From assembly GCF_001895205.1 (NCBI RefSeq), contig NZ_BDJF01000010.1:1-64000 (forward strand): a DNA stretch of 64,000 nucleotides, in the 5' to 3' direction. Each line of letters starts with the position of its first letter. The stretch's first letter is position 1. Of this stretch, positions 17,386-26,607 are shown in pieces. The stretch is from Vibrio injensis (GTDB lineage: Bacteria > Pseudomonadota > Gammaproteobacteria > Enterobacterales > Vibrionaceae). The notes under the pieces are model-generated. The model searched no databases. It saw nothing but the letters and a program-made list of their open reading frames with translations, and was not told where the DNA came from. The translations under genes and the position numbers were made by a program.

Positions 17386-17425
17386 GCTCTGAGTGGTATG
17401 CCATGCTCTCTTAACTCTGCTTAGC
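17386..17425 (-). pseudogene. Remnant of a third copy of the duplicated T6SS immunity-like gene
   Basis: The bases just after the stop of the last copy repeat the junction found between the first two copies: they contain the ATG at 17404 and the codons for MAYHSE, then the homology ends and unrelated sequence follows. This shows that the tandem array once had, or began to form, a further unit. Confidence 0.7.
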
Positions 17426-18373
17426 TCAAACTGATGGTGCGAAAATGTTTAATGTTGGGCCACTATCTGGCTGATTTTTTTGCTGCTCTGCGATTTGTTT
17501 CAGGGTTTGCTGATATTCTTCATCACTCATATCACGCCAGTATCGCGGATTGCGCCCAGTCTGCTTATCATAAGCGGCGGTGGTTGGGTCTCTCTCCCGC
17601 GCTGGCTCAAGCACTAAAATATCGGGCATGGGTTGGCTGATATCCATATAACGTTGGATCATATTCCACAACCGATAATACTCTGCCACCCGCTCATTAC
17701 TGCCAATAAGGTTACCGATCGGCACCCCAACGGAATAATTATGATAACGATGCACCAACATCAAGTTGTAATTTAGGTGCCCTTGTGGGCTAGGGGCGGA
17801 CATCAGCACACAGTCAAACTCAATAAACGGATGGCTAAAACGCTCTTTATTGCCTTTTTTAAACAGCGTCACCATACCGGTTTGGCGATTAAGGCTATAG
17901 ACTCGCTTACTTTTTAAAAAGGGGGCCAGAAAAAGATGCCCAGCACTGACCAATTTAAAATGACCATAAATAAGTAAACAAGGAAGTGTTGTATACAAAG
18001 TAACAGTACCAAAATCTCCAGCCCAATCTTTCCATCCATACGGTCCAAATATCATGCCAGAAATCATGATCAGATAGAGAAGTGGTAAGAAAAAAAACAA
18101 TGCAGCTTTAGCTAAGCCTACAATAAATAAGTACAACTGAGTCCAATTCGAAAAAGTTTCACTTTCTAAAGAGTTTTCATCCCAATAAGAAAGTTTATCC
18201 TCCTTTTCAGTCTCTTTGATATGCGAAGGTGTAATTTCCCCAGCCAAGGAGAGAGCAATCGTCTCATTGGCTTTCGTAAAAGGAAACACCTGCCCTTTGG
18301 TTAAGACGCGCCGTAAAAAACCTTGCGCTTCTTTAGCTGGTTGAAGGGTTAATTGCTCTGAGTGGTATGCCAT
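17426..18373 (-). CDS. Membrane protein, probable T6SS immunity protein, copy 2 (DUF6708-like)
   Basis: 315 residues from the ATG at 18373 (a GTG lies two codons upstream). A cytoplasmic-looking N-terminal stretch (1-78) is followed by a hydrophobic segment (about 79-110), a second one (about 124-150, LYTTLPCLLIYGHF), then a polar C-terminal domain (SLNRQTGMVTLF, FIEFDCVLMSAPSPQGHLNYNLML). I recall this kind of protein as the DUF6708 family linked to VgrG clusters. Position directly behind a VasX-like pore-forming effector suggests immunity, as TsiV2 is for VasX in V. cholerae. It is almost identical to its neighbour outside residues 90-125. Confidence 0.65.
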   Translation of the reverse strand: MAYHSEQLTLQPAKEAQGFLRRVLTKGQVFPFTKANETIALSLAGEITPSHIKETEKEDKLSYWDENSLESETFSNWTQLYLFIVGLAKAALFFFLPLLYLIMISGMIFGPYGWKDWAGDFGTVTLYTTLPCLLIYGHFKLVSAGHLFLAPFLKSKRVYSLNRQTGMVTLFKKGNKERFSHPFIEFDCVLMSAPSPQGHLNYNLMLVHRYHNYSVGVPIGNLIGSNERVAEYYRLWNMIQRYMDISQPMPDILVLEPARERDPTTAAYDKQTGRNPRYWRDMSDEEYQQTLKQIAEQQKNQPDSGPTLNIFAPSV

Positions 18374-18394
18374 GCTCACTTAACTCTGCTTAGC

Positions 18395-19348
18395 TTAAAC
18401 TGATGGTGCGAAAATGTTTAATGTTGGGCCGCTATCTGGCTGCTTTTTTTGCTGCTCTGCGATTTGTTTCAGAGTTTGCTGGTATTCATCATCACTCATA
18501 TCACGCCAGTATCGCGGATTGCGCCCAGTCTGCTTATCATAGGCGGCGGTGGTTGGGTCTCTCTCCCGCGCTGGCTCAAGCACTAAAATATCGGGCATGG
18601 GTTGGCTGATATCCATGTAACGTTGAATCATATTCCACAACCGATAATACTCTGCCACCCGCTCATTACTGCCAATAAGGTTACCGATCGGCACCCCAAC
18701 GGAATAATTATGATAACGATGCACCAACATCAAGTTGTAATTTAGATGCCCTTGTGGGCTAGGGGCGGACATCAGCACACAGTCAAACTCAATAAACGGA
18801 TGGCTAAAACGCTCTTTATTGCCTTTTTTAAACAGCGTCACCATGCCAGTTTGGCGATTAAGGCTATAGACTCGCTTACTTTTTAAAAAGGGCGCCAGAA
18901 AAAGATGCCCAGCGCTAACCAACTTAAAATGGCCATAAATAAGTAAACAAGGAAGTGTTGTATACAATGTCAGTTTATAAAACACATCGGGATAACTCTT
19001 CCCACCTCCCTTAAGGCTTGCACCAATAAAACCAATAAAAAATATTAAATAGCCAAGCGGTAAGATAACCACTAGCGACATTTTTGCTAAACCTACAATA
19101 AATAAGTACAACTGAGTCCAATTCGAAAAAGTTTCACTTTCTAAAGAGTTTTCATCCCAATAAGAAAGTTTATCCTCCTTTTCAGTCTCTTTGATATGCG
19201 AAGGTGTAATTTCCCCAGCCAAGGAGAGAGCAATGGTCTCATTGGCTTTCGTAAAAGGAAACACCTGCCCTTTGGTTAAGACACGCCGTAAAAAACCTTG
19301 TGCTTCCTTAGAAGGCTGTAGGGTTAATTGCTCTGAGTTGTATGCCAT
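18395..19348 (-). CDS. Membrane protein, probable T6SS immunity protein, copy 1 (DUF6708-like)
   Basis: 317 residues; the second ATG is chosen because AGGA lies six bases ahead of it. Same architecture as copy 2: two hydrophobic segments between residues 79 and 152 and a polar C-terminal domain. Outside the segment 90-126 only about four residues differ from copy 2; inside it hardly any are shared (MSLVVILPLGYLIFFIGF against AALFFFLPLLYLIMISGM). It follows the effector gene by 37 bp and precedes copy 2 by 21 bp, so all are likely co-transcribed. Blocking the cognate pore in the inner membrane is the likely job; this is inference from position. Confidence 0.65.
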   Translation of the reverse strand: MAYNSEQLTLQPSKEAQGFLRRVLTKGQVFPFTKANETIALSLAGEITPSHIKETEKEDKLSYWDENSLESETFSNWTQLYLFIVGLAKMSLVVILPLGYLIFFIGFIGASLKGGGKSYPDVFYKLTLYTTLPCLLIYGHFKLVSAGHLFLAPFLKSKRVYSLNRQTGMVTLFKKGNKERFSHPFIEFDCVLMSAPSPQGHLNYNLMLVHRYHNYSVGVPIGNLIGSNERVAEYYRLWNMIQRYMDISQPMPDILVLEPARERDPTTAAYDKQTGRNPRYWRDMSDDEYQQTLKQIAEQQKKQPDSGPTLNIFAPSV

Positions 19349-19385
19349 TATCATTCCTAATGTTTTTGATGACCGATACTACGCT

Positions 19386-22300
19386 TTACGCTAATACGGT
19401 ATTTTTCGCCCAATCTTGATCGCTGTTGTTATCTAAAGCAAACGTTGGAACCACATTCACAATACGAGAATCATCACGCTCTTCTAATGCTAATGTCGGA
19501 AAGCTGGCCTGCTCAACGTGTAGCTTGGTTCTGAGCACAAAAACAGGCTGATAGCGATACTGATAAGAGCGCATCATCAGTAAGCTAAAATCGGTACTGT
19601 ATTCGGGGACGGTTAAATCATATTTCACAAAATAGGCAGTACCTTCATTACGCTGCTCTTGATGGATAACCGTGACATTGTGCGAGCTTAAGTTAATCAG
19701 TTCACTGCTTTCCCTTGATCCCGTTCGGCTACTTGTTGTGGTCTTTTTTTCAATCGCTTGCCGAGCGTAAAACTCAACCCTGACCGATTGAGCATTGAGC
19801 AATGCCGCTAAATTGGTGTTGACATAAATCACATGGGTGGCTCCCAATCGTTGCATCTGCTCGGTGAACGCTTCAGGAAATTCGGTCTGCGCGCCTAAGC
19901 GGTACGCGTTGACCGATAGAGTAAAAATCAGCCCAATAAACCGCTCAAACGCCGTGGTTGGGTCTTGCAAATGCGCGTAAGTCGACGAGGGGGACTGACC
20001 AAACGGGCCATTTTTCAGCCATGCCTCCATTGGCGTATCCTTCCAAAACATATAGAGCGCGAAGCCTGCAACGGCTAGTCCAATCCCTAACCATGCCACT
20101 GGCCCCATACCAAATAACACCGGAGCGCTGGTGGTAAAAAAACCCGTTGCAACCGTGGTGGTTAGCGTCCCTAGCGCCACCATACCCAGCGCAACGCTGG
20201 CATCACGATCGTTGTTTTGCCAATGACGCATGGCATCCCAACCAGCAATACCCGCAGTTAAAAAACCAGCACCAATACTTATGACACCTAATCGACTAAT
20301 GCTGGAAACCAAACCCACCTTACCATTTCTAAACGTCATTTTTTTCACAAGGAAGTCAGGCATAACAAGTGCGGTTTTATGTGAAACTGCTGCCAAACGA
20401 GAGGCATTTTGTGTATACAGGTTTGAAGCATGGGTAATAGCGATACCAAGATCCAGAGCTGCACTTAGCGCGTTAGATCCTGAGAAAAACACATCTTTTT
20501 CATCAAAAATATTCTTCATGTATTGCTGATTATTTTTCAGGTTAATCAATTCCACTACCGCAATAAAGTAAGGGACTCTGAATTTTTCATAAGCATTACT
20601 GACGTTGAGATCGGTACGATTCATATCTCGTAACGCCCTTTGTGTATTCGCTTGATTGAGGGCCGCCGCCATGCGGCTTTCTTGAGAGACCACCACCACT
20701 TTAAGTGGTGATTTAGCCCCGACTGAACCTCGACTTTCTGAAATCAGATCGCTGGAACTAAAAGCATTTTTATTGGTCGATGCCACCAATTTACCCGAAC
20801 GATCATACAAACGACCAAACGCTGATTTCTTCTTCGAGTCGACAAATTCACGATCAGCGGCGCTCAATCCATAACTCAAGCCATGACCATGCACACCAAC
20901 CACCGTACCTTTCAGCTCAGCACCACTGACGGGTACATAAGTGATATCTCCCCACATTTTGGCATTAGTGGCTTTCATTAAACCGAGTACAGGCGCATAA
21001 GCAGCGTTAAATTGAATCACTTTTGCTTCATTGGCAAGATCTTGGCTGAGATTTAATAAAGTATCAAAATACCCTCTTAAAATTTCATCCATAATGTTAG
21101 CGACTCGCCGCTCAAGATTAAAAGCTTTTTCTTGGTTGCTATTGGCTGGCGACATAAAAGCTAGGTCCATCACTTGCAACTGCTCATCTTGAATGAGCAT
21201 ATCCTCTTTTGACCACAAAGCTAACGATTCAAGCGTGGCAAACCCAGAGCCTGAGTTAGAAGGTTCTGGCGCGCTATAGCTGGCCTCTTCCAAACTTATC
21301 GCGCCATCTTCTGAAAACAAAAGTCGGTGCAAAGGATGGTTATCGGTGGAAGAAAGAATTTGTCTGGCGGTGTCTAAATAGGGCGAATGAACATCACTTT
21401 CAGGGTTTGACATTTGATCCAATTTATCAATATTCACGCTCAGCGCACTCAGCGCATAACCAACAATCACATGCGCGGCCGATGCGTTAATATCGTTCAT
21501 TGAGCTAATATCACGTAAAACATCAGCTAATCGCTGCTGGTTCACCAGTGATTGGAGCTGGCCTTGTAACCACTTCACATCTGTACAGCAGCATTGTCGT
21601 TCGGTGGTACGTAAGGTTCGGTGGAAAACACCCCCGTAGTAATTATCCATAGCATTACGATATTGATAGTACGGATTATCTTGTTGTCCAAATTTGGCTG
21701 GAAGCACCAGTTTCTGCACGAGTTCCGCACTGCGGTAGTACTTCTGCTGGCTCATATCCACATAAACCTGTTGTAAATACCCAACCGCTGATTGAGTCAG
21801 AAAAGCGTGATGTCTTAAATCAAACAAGGGATCATCAACGACAATCGCCCTTAAATGGCGTTGTTTCGCGTCTTCTAAAACATCACTCGAGCCCCCTATT
21901 GTCCATGATTCTGCTTGAGCAGGGTCGGCGTTAATTATCTCCACTAACGCCGCTTGCTTCATAGCATATTCATATCGGTAAGGCTGTGCATATTTAAATA
22001 CCTGTACAGCTTTATCTCCATCATCATCAGCGGATAACATTTCCTCTTTGATGGTTTGATAAGTGCGTGTTACCCACTGCCCAGAGAGATCACGGTTGAG
22101 ATTACTTGGCTCAGCAAGAAACAACTCAAGCTCTGGCGTTCTTGCGCGCATTGTCGGCAGTAAACTGGCTTTCAATACATCGGTATTGCCCTCTACATTC
22201 AGTTGATGGAGGGCAAAGGCTCGTTGCACTAATTCGTTTTGATTCGCTTCAAGATAATTAAGGTATTGCGCACTCCACTGAACTTCTGAAAAGGCAATAT

Positions 22301-22916
22301 GAACACGCGCATTGTTATTCTTTTCTTTCGCCGGTACCCAAATCTCTTTTAATGCAGCACCTGTTGCCATTCGAGCTTCCTCTTTAAACGGCTCATCTCT
22401 ACCAGTACGATAGTGATGAAGATGCACATCTTTAAGAGAATACTCGCCACTCTCTTCTGGGCTTATTTGAATTTCACGCCATGCTTTGTGATTGTAAAAA
22501 ATATAAATAAAACCAGCACGAACAGGAGCGATTCTATCTCTATAGGTTAAAGACGATTGATACGTGGGCAGAAGGGTGAAAGGTAAAACAGCGTGCACCA
22601 AGTAATCTTGCTCATTTTGCTTTCTAGATATAGCGGTAACATCATGGAAAAGCGGTAATTTGATTGGTTCACCTTCCGCTTCAATTTTCAGCCACACATT
22701 CCGATTGTCGCTCTCATCACACCAATCCCAACTGTATACCGTACTGTCATCAAGTTCAGGATCAATGTTTTTTTTCGCATCAAGAGCGACCTGTTGTGAC
22801 GTATCCGCTAAATCATAAAACTCAAAGTCATGTTCTGATCCATGCTGTATACCTGTAACTTCAATAAAAAACTTCTTACCATCACAGCTCGGATTCGAAG
22901 CAAACTTAGTAGACAT
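19386..22916 (-). CDS. VasX-like type VI secretion pore-forming effector
   Basis: 1176 residues. The N-terminal 150 or so residues resemble the VasX N-terminal region (VTGIQHGSEHDFEFYDL, YRDRIAPVRAGFIYIFYNH). A long middle region has no recognisable enzyme motif. Residues about 875-960 hold three to four hydrophobic helices rich in Gly, Ala and Thr (LGVISIGAGFLTAGIAGWD, MVALGTLTTTVATGFF, VAWLGIGLAVAGFALYMFW), followed by WLKNGPFG and a soluble C-terminal 200 residues. V. cholerae VasX (1085 aa) is a colicin-like pore former delivered by VgrG-2; this protein has the same neighbours. The start overlaps the end of the adaptor gene by 11 bp. Confidence 0.8.
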   Translation of the reverse strand: MSTKFASNPSCDGKKFFIEVTGIQHGSEHDFEFYDLADTSQQVALDAKKNIDPELDDSTVYSWDWCDESDNRNVWLKIEAEGEPIKLPLFHDVTAISRKQNEQDYLVHAVLPFTLLPTYQSSLTYRDRIAPVRAGFIYIFYNHKAWREIQISPEESGEYSLKDVHLHHYRTGRDEPFKEEARMATGAALKEIWVPAKEKNNNARVHIAFSEVQWSAQYLNYLEANQNELVQRAFALHQLNVEGNTDVLKASLLPTMRARTPELELFLAEPSNLNRDLSGQWVTRTYQTIKEEMLSADDDGDKAVQVFKYAQPYRYEYAMKQAALVEIINADPAQAESWTIGGSSDVLEDAKQRHLRAIVVDDPLFDLRHHAFLTQSAVGYLQQVYVDMSQQKYYRSAELVQKLVLPAKFGQQDNPYYQYRNAMDNYYGGVFHRTLRTTERQCCCTDVKWLQGQLQSLVNQQRLADVLRDISSMNDINASAAHVIVGYALSALSVNIDKLDQMSNPESDVHSPYLDTARQILSSTDNHPLHRLLFSEDGAISLEEASYSAPEPSNSGSGFATLESLALWSKEDMLIQDEQLQVMDLAFMSPANSNQEKAFNLERRVANIMDEILRGYFDTLLNLSQDLANEAKVIQFNAAYAPVLGLMKATNAKMWGDITYVPVSGAELKGTVVGVHGHGLSYGLSAADREFVDSKKKSAFGRLYDRSGKLVASTNKNAFSSSDLISESRGSVGAKSPLKVVVVSQESRMAAALNQANTQRALRDMNRTDLNVSNAYEKFRVPYFIAVVELINLKNNQQYMKNIFDEKDVFFSGSNALSAALDLGIAITHASNLYTQNASRLAAVSHKTALVMPDFLVKKMTFRNGKVGLVSSISRLGVISIGAGFLTAGIAGWDAMRHWQNNDRDASVALGMVALGTLTTTVATGFFTTSAPVLFGMGPVAWLGIGLAVAGFALYMFWKDTPMEAWLKNGPFGQSPSSTYAHLQDPTTAFERFIGLIFTLSVNAYRLGAQTEFPEAFTEQMQRLGATHVIYVNTNLAALLNAQSVRVEFYARQAIEKKTTTSSRTGSRESSELINLSSHNVTVIHQEQRNEGTAYFVKYDLTVPEYSTDFSLLMMRSYQYRYQPVFVLRTKLHVEQASFPTLALEERDDSRIVNVVPTFALDNNSDQDWAKNTVLA

Positions 22917-23712
22917 GTTTATTCTCCCTAGACAGTAAGTGTTCTAACTGTTCGACGATATTCTCTGATGTTTGATGAGGTTTAGACTGAAAATTAAGCC
23001 CATTGAGATCAACATCATAGCGATGAATTACGTGGCGTAATCGAGAACATAATTGAGGATCCGTTATTTGGTGTTGTGAAAAAAAGAGAGGCGCCATTTT
23101 CTGCTTCTGCCAATTCACCCCGTCAATACGGTTTGCTATCGCCCACTGAGCGATATCACTTTCATCGTATTTATCGTTGAGGGCGCTCTCCTGAGATTCG
23201 GTAAGCTGCCAAAGAGTTAACGCCTGCAGTTCTCCCTCACCGACAACATTTATCCAGTTCGCTAAATCACTGTGTGTTTGACGATAGAAATAAAGGCCAC
23301 TGAAACACCCTAGCCATTTCGCCGTATCTACTGCATTTGAACGCTGAAAAAAATAACTGGCAACAGAAGGAAGATAATAATGAAATAATCCTCTTCGGTT
23401 ACCTGAAAATTGAACATATAAACGGTTTCTCAAATGAGCAATAGCTTCATCGAAGGAGACGTGCAACGGTGCTGAGAAATACAGTGTGTGCTCTTTGGGT
23501 AAGCTATTTACTATTGGATCTTCAGCTTGCAGAGCAATCACTAGAGGACTTCTATTGAGTAACGATTCAACCGGGGTCGATAAATATAAAGGCTCAACCA
23601 AGTGACCAGAGATACTCTCATAAACCTCAGCCTGCATATTGTGGTAATGGTTAACGAGCGCAAACCAATTCACAGCAATATTATTACAATGTTTTTCAAG
23701 GACTAACATCAT
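22906..23712 (-). CDS. DUF4123 T6SS effector adaptor (VasW-like)
   Basis: 268 residues, soluble. The arrangement of an N-terminal region with ALVNHYHN, PLYLSTPVESLLNRSPLVI, FSGNRRGLFHYYLPSVASYFF fits the DUF4123 adaptors (Tap/TEC, VasW), which load an effector onto the tip of VgrG. The ATG overlaps the vgrG stop (ATGA), and the end overlaps the effector start, so expression is coupled in the order VgrG, adaptor, effector. In V. cholerae VasW is needed for VasX secretion. The C-terminal part is less conserved and probably effector-specific. Confidence 0.75.
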   Translation of the reverse strand: MMLVLEKHCNNIAVNWFALVNHYHNMQAEVYESISGHLVEPLYLSTPVESLLNRSPLVIALQAEDPIVNSLPKEHTLYFSAPLHVSFDEAIAHLRNRLYVQFSGNRRGLFHYYLPSVASYFFQRSNAVDTAKWLGCFSGLYFYRQTHSDLANWINVVGEGELQALTLWQLTESQESALNDKYDESDIAQWAIANRIDGVNWQKQKMAPLFFSQHQITDPQLCSRLRHVIHRYDVDLNGLNFQSKPHQTSENIVEQLEHLLSRENKHVY

Positions 23713-25811
23713 TGATTATTTCCACAAGGGCAATCACTTAACGGACAACTTCCATCAGAACGCTTCTGACAAACCTGAGTGATCGGCGTCTCTGTTTTAA
23801 TATCAGCGATGACTTGTTGAGTTAAACTCGCCGTAGGTTGCACAAAAGGCATAACTTGTGGGACACTTGGAGCTTGTAACCCAAAAGGCAACTCGGCCAT
23901 TTTACCGCCATAGCCCGAGCCGCTGCCTGCGCTACCGCCGGAGTTTAAATTAATGGCCGCGCCCACCACATGCACACCGCCAGCATCGACTTTGACAAAA
24001 CTGCCGCCCGCTTGAATAGTAATTTCACTCCCTGCGTCTAACACCAGTTTATTGCCCGCTTTTAAATGCACTTCATTGCCAGCGTCCATCACCATCTTAT
24101 CCGCTACTTTTTGCTGTAGTGCACCGCCAACCTCGACACTGTGGTCTTGACCGACTTTCAAGCGACGCTCGCCATCCACCGTCAGATGCTGATGATGGTG
24201 GATATGGCTAAACTGGTCGTTCTCTACCGTCAGATGCTTATCGTGTTTAATGTGCATCGTCGCATCATTAAGCACCAAGCCCTCAACATCCTTTTGTGCA
24301 TGCAGGTAGATTTTCTCTTGCCCAGCTTGGTCTTCAAAGCTCAGTTCGTTAAACCCTTCCCCTTGGTGGCTTTCACTGCGCAGCACCGTTTTGGTTTTGT
24401 GCTCTGGCAAAGAGTAAGGCGGTTGGTTGGTCGCGTGATAAGTGCGACCGGTGACGATAGGCTGGTCTGGGTCGCCGTTTAAAAACGAAACGATCACTTC
24501 ATGACCCACTCGCGGAATAGCCATCATGCCGTATTGACTGCCCGCCCAACCTTGTGACACTCGCACCCAACAAGAGCTGTGCTCATCGCCGTTCGAATAT
24601 CTGTCCCACGGAAAATGCAGCTTAACGCGGCCATGTTCATCACAGAAGATTTCTTCGTTTTCCGGACCGACCACCATCGCGATACACGGGCCATCCACTT
24701 GCGGCTTCACTTGAGGCGTCGCACGCCAGTTCACCTCGGCTGGGATAAGGGTAAATTGGTTACTGTAAGTGGTCGCGCCGCTGCCCCCTTCTTCTTCCAA
24801 GGCTTGGGGCTGATGACCCTCATGCTGCACGTAGACCACCACCCAATCACGGTTCACGCTCTCATCGAGATGGTCTTGTAAATCAAACTTAGCGCCCGCG
24901 TGTAGGTCTGGATGGTTACTTTTTCCCGTTGCGGTGCGCGCGTCTCGACGTAGGTACTCTAAACGTATCTGGTTAAAGGCTTTGCCGCTGACATCGTCTT
25001 TAAAGCGCCCCGGCGCATCAAAGTATTCGTAGGTGTCGCGCTGATAGTCTATCCCTTGCCCGTGTGCTTGCTGAGCAAAGGAATAACTTGGCTTTTTAAA
25101 GCTGTAATCTTGTAAGACGGTGTGACTGACGTGACTTTGGGTGTGTTGCTCAAAAGCAGAAATATACGGGCTGTCTATCACGCCCCCCGCTAGTGCATTA
25201 AAAGGGATCGGCGTATCCAGTTTGGGGAGCCCTTGGCTGTCGTCGGTGAACAGTAAGGTGTGTTTCTCGTCTTCATGAATAAAGTGATACACCAGCCCCT
25301 CTTCCGCCGCTAAGCGATGCAGAAAAGCCAAGTCGGTTTCTCGATACTGAACACAAAACTCACGTTGGGCACAGTCACGCTGCAAGGAAAAGGCGTAATC
25401 GGTAATGCCCATCTCTTCTAATAACGTGGCGATGATGTCGGGAGCCGTCTGGAGCTGAAAGATGCGACTGTTATGGCGCAGCGATAAACGCTCTAAAGCG
25501 GGCACCAGCGTTAATCCATAAAAGGTATGGCGATGCCCAATGTTGCCTTGGCTGAACTGACGGACAATACCATGCACCCGCTGCACGAGTAAGCCATCAC
25601 GCCACATTTCTAACTGTGCTGTTTTATCAACAACGTCTAGCGCGGTTAAGTCTGAGCGGCGGCTGGCAAGCTGGATGTGGTAACGAAAACCATAACAATG
25701 CTGACCATCCTGCTGGCTGTCCGACAGCGATTCGACACCTTGATATTTATGCACCATCAAGACATCGTCTGCCAACCCATCCACTTTTAGCCGAAAACGT
25801 AACCTTGCCAT
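23709..25811 (-). CDS. vgrG: Type VI secretion tip protein VgrG
   Basis: 700 residues. N-terminal 1-380: the gp27-like base (RLSLRHNSRIFQLQTAPDII, QYRETDLAFLHRLAAEEGL). Around 385-470: the OB fold with EEIFCDEHGRVKLHFPWDR, SSCWVRVSQGWAGSQYGMM and IPRVGHEVIVSFLNGDPDQP. From 500 to 630 the beta-helical spike with repeated short motifs (VGQDHSVEVGG, GNEVHLKAGNKLVLDAGSEI). The tail after a Gly/Ser stretch (about 632-645) is 55 residues, unstructured, and ends in a Cys-rich patch (CQKRSDGSCPLSDCPCG). No catalytic domain, so this is a structural VgrG. It leads the vgrG-adaptor-effector-immunity unit and lies behind hcp, from which it is separated by hairpins. Confidence 0.95.
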   Translation of the reverse strand: MARLRFRLKVDGLADDVLMVHKYQGVESLSDSQQDGQHCYGFRYHIQLASRRSDLTALDVVDKTAQLEMWRDGLLVQRVHGIVRQFSQGNIGHRHTFYGLTLVPALERLSLRHNSRIFQLQTAPDIIATLLEEMGITDYAFSLQRDCAQREFCVQYRETDLAFLHRLAAEEGLVYHFIHEDEKHTLLFTDDSQGLPKLDTPIPFNALAGGVIDSPYISAFEQHTQSHVSHTVLQDYSFKKPSYSFAQQAHGQGIDYQRDTYEYFDAPGRFKDDVSGKAFNQIRLEYLRRDARTATGKSNHPDLHAGAKFDLQDHLDESVNRDWVVVYVQHEGHQPQALEEEGGSGATTYSNQFTLIPAEVNWRATPQVKPQVDGPCIAMVVGPENEEIFCDEHGRVKLHFPWDRYSNGDEHSSCWVRVSQGWAGSQYGMMAIPRVGHEVIVSFLNGDPDQPIVTGRTYHATNQPPYSLPEHKTKTVLRSESHQGEGFNELSFEDQAGQEKIYLHAQKDVEGLVLNDATMHIKHDKHLTVENDQFSHIHHHQHLTVDGERRLKVGQDHSVEVGGALQQKVADKMVMDAGNEVHLKAGNKLVLDAGSEITIQAGGSFVKVDAGGVHVVGAAINLNSGGSAGSGSGYGGKMAELPFGLQAPSVPQVMPFVQPTASLTQQVIADIKTETPITQVCQKRSDGSCPLSDCPCGNNQ

Positions 25812-25844
25812 TGCTCTTTCCTTCCATCTACATCATCAATGTCG

Positions 25845-25897
25845 AAAAACCTTAAGCACAACACCGCCACCACTCGGTATTGTGCTTAAGGTTTTTT
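25845..25897. terminator. Hairpin terminator between hcp and vgrG
   Basis: Seventeen-base arms AAAAACCTTAAGCACAA / TTGTGCTTAAGGTTTTT around an 18-nt loop, with A and T runs at both ends. It can stop hcp transcripts and lower vgrG expression relative to hcp. A second stem (GGGCGCTCA/TGAGCGCCC, 25903-25942) lies closer to the hcp stop. Confidence 0.8.
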
Positions 25898-25959
25898 AAA
25901 CAGGGCGCTCACCCCAAGGATATGAAATACGGATGAGCGCCCCACATTACTTAGCGTGA

Positions 25960-26478
25960 TTACGCTTCAACTGGCTTACGCCAATCGTCAGAGCCTGACG
26001 TGCCTGCGTTCACATGATCCCATAGGATCTTGCGGTAAGACATAGAAACCGTCACGTTTTGAGTGAAATCAGAATTCGTTGGATCTTGGCAGTGCGGCAT
26101 CTCACAACGAATATCAACAATAGAAGCACTTTCTAGTTTGGTGGTAAAGAAGTTCTCTTGTTTGCCTTCGATAGAGGTGCGGTACCATTTAAGCTCGACC
26201 GACTTCATCTTCTCACCAGATGCCAATGCGTTGTACAGAAGAGGAACCGCTTTGTTCAGTGCTACCGTAAATTTGAATGGCTTGTGGACACGTTGACCTG
26301 AAGGCTGGCCTGATTGCGGGTCAGTCGGTACCGTCACCACGTGGTCAAATTGTTGAACCAGCATTTGGTCTTCATGGCCTTCAACAAATGCATCACCGAT
26401 AGAATCAGTAGACAGAGCACCCGCTGTGATAAGACCCTGAGTTTCGCCTTCGATAGAGATATAACATGGAGTTGGCAT
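25960..26478 (-). CDS. hcp: Type VI secretion tube protein Hcp
   Basis: 172 residues from the internal ATG at 26478 (AAGGAATTTGCA ahead of it); the longer frame to 26583 has no support. Begins MPTPCYISIEGETQGLI and contains the family segments FEGHED-like VEGHEDQMLVQQFDH, GQRVHKPFKFTVALNKAVP and the C-terminal RKILWDHVNAGTSGSDDW. Hcp stacks as hexameric rings to form the T6SS inner tube and chaperones small effectors. The sequence type is that of V. cholerae Hcp. No sheath or baseplate genes are in the window, so the cluster depends on a T6SS core elsewhere. Confidence 0.95.
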   Translation of the reverse strand: MPTPCYISIEGETQGLITAGALSTDSIGDAFVEGHEDQMLVQQFDHVVTVPTDPQSGQPSGQRVHKPFKFTVALNKAVPLLYNALASGEKMKSVELKWYRTSIEGKQENFFTTKLESASIVDIRCEMPHCQDPTNSDFTQNVTVSMSYRKILWDHVNAGTSGSDDWRKPVEA

Positions 26479-26607
26479 TGCAAATTCCTTATTGTGTGAA
26501 TAAACGCGACGCACATCGTCGCAATATGCAACACCAACAAAGCAAGGAGCATGCCAAAAATAAATATCAACAATTTCAATCATTTAAAAAATGATCAATT
26601 TAAGCTG

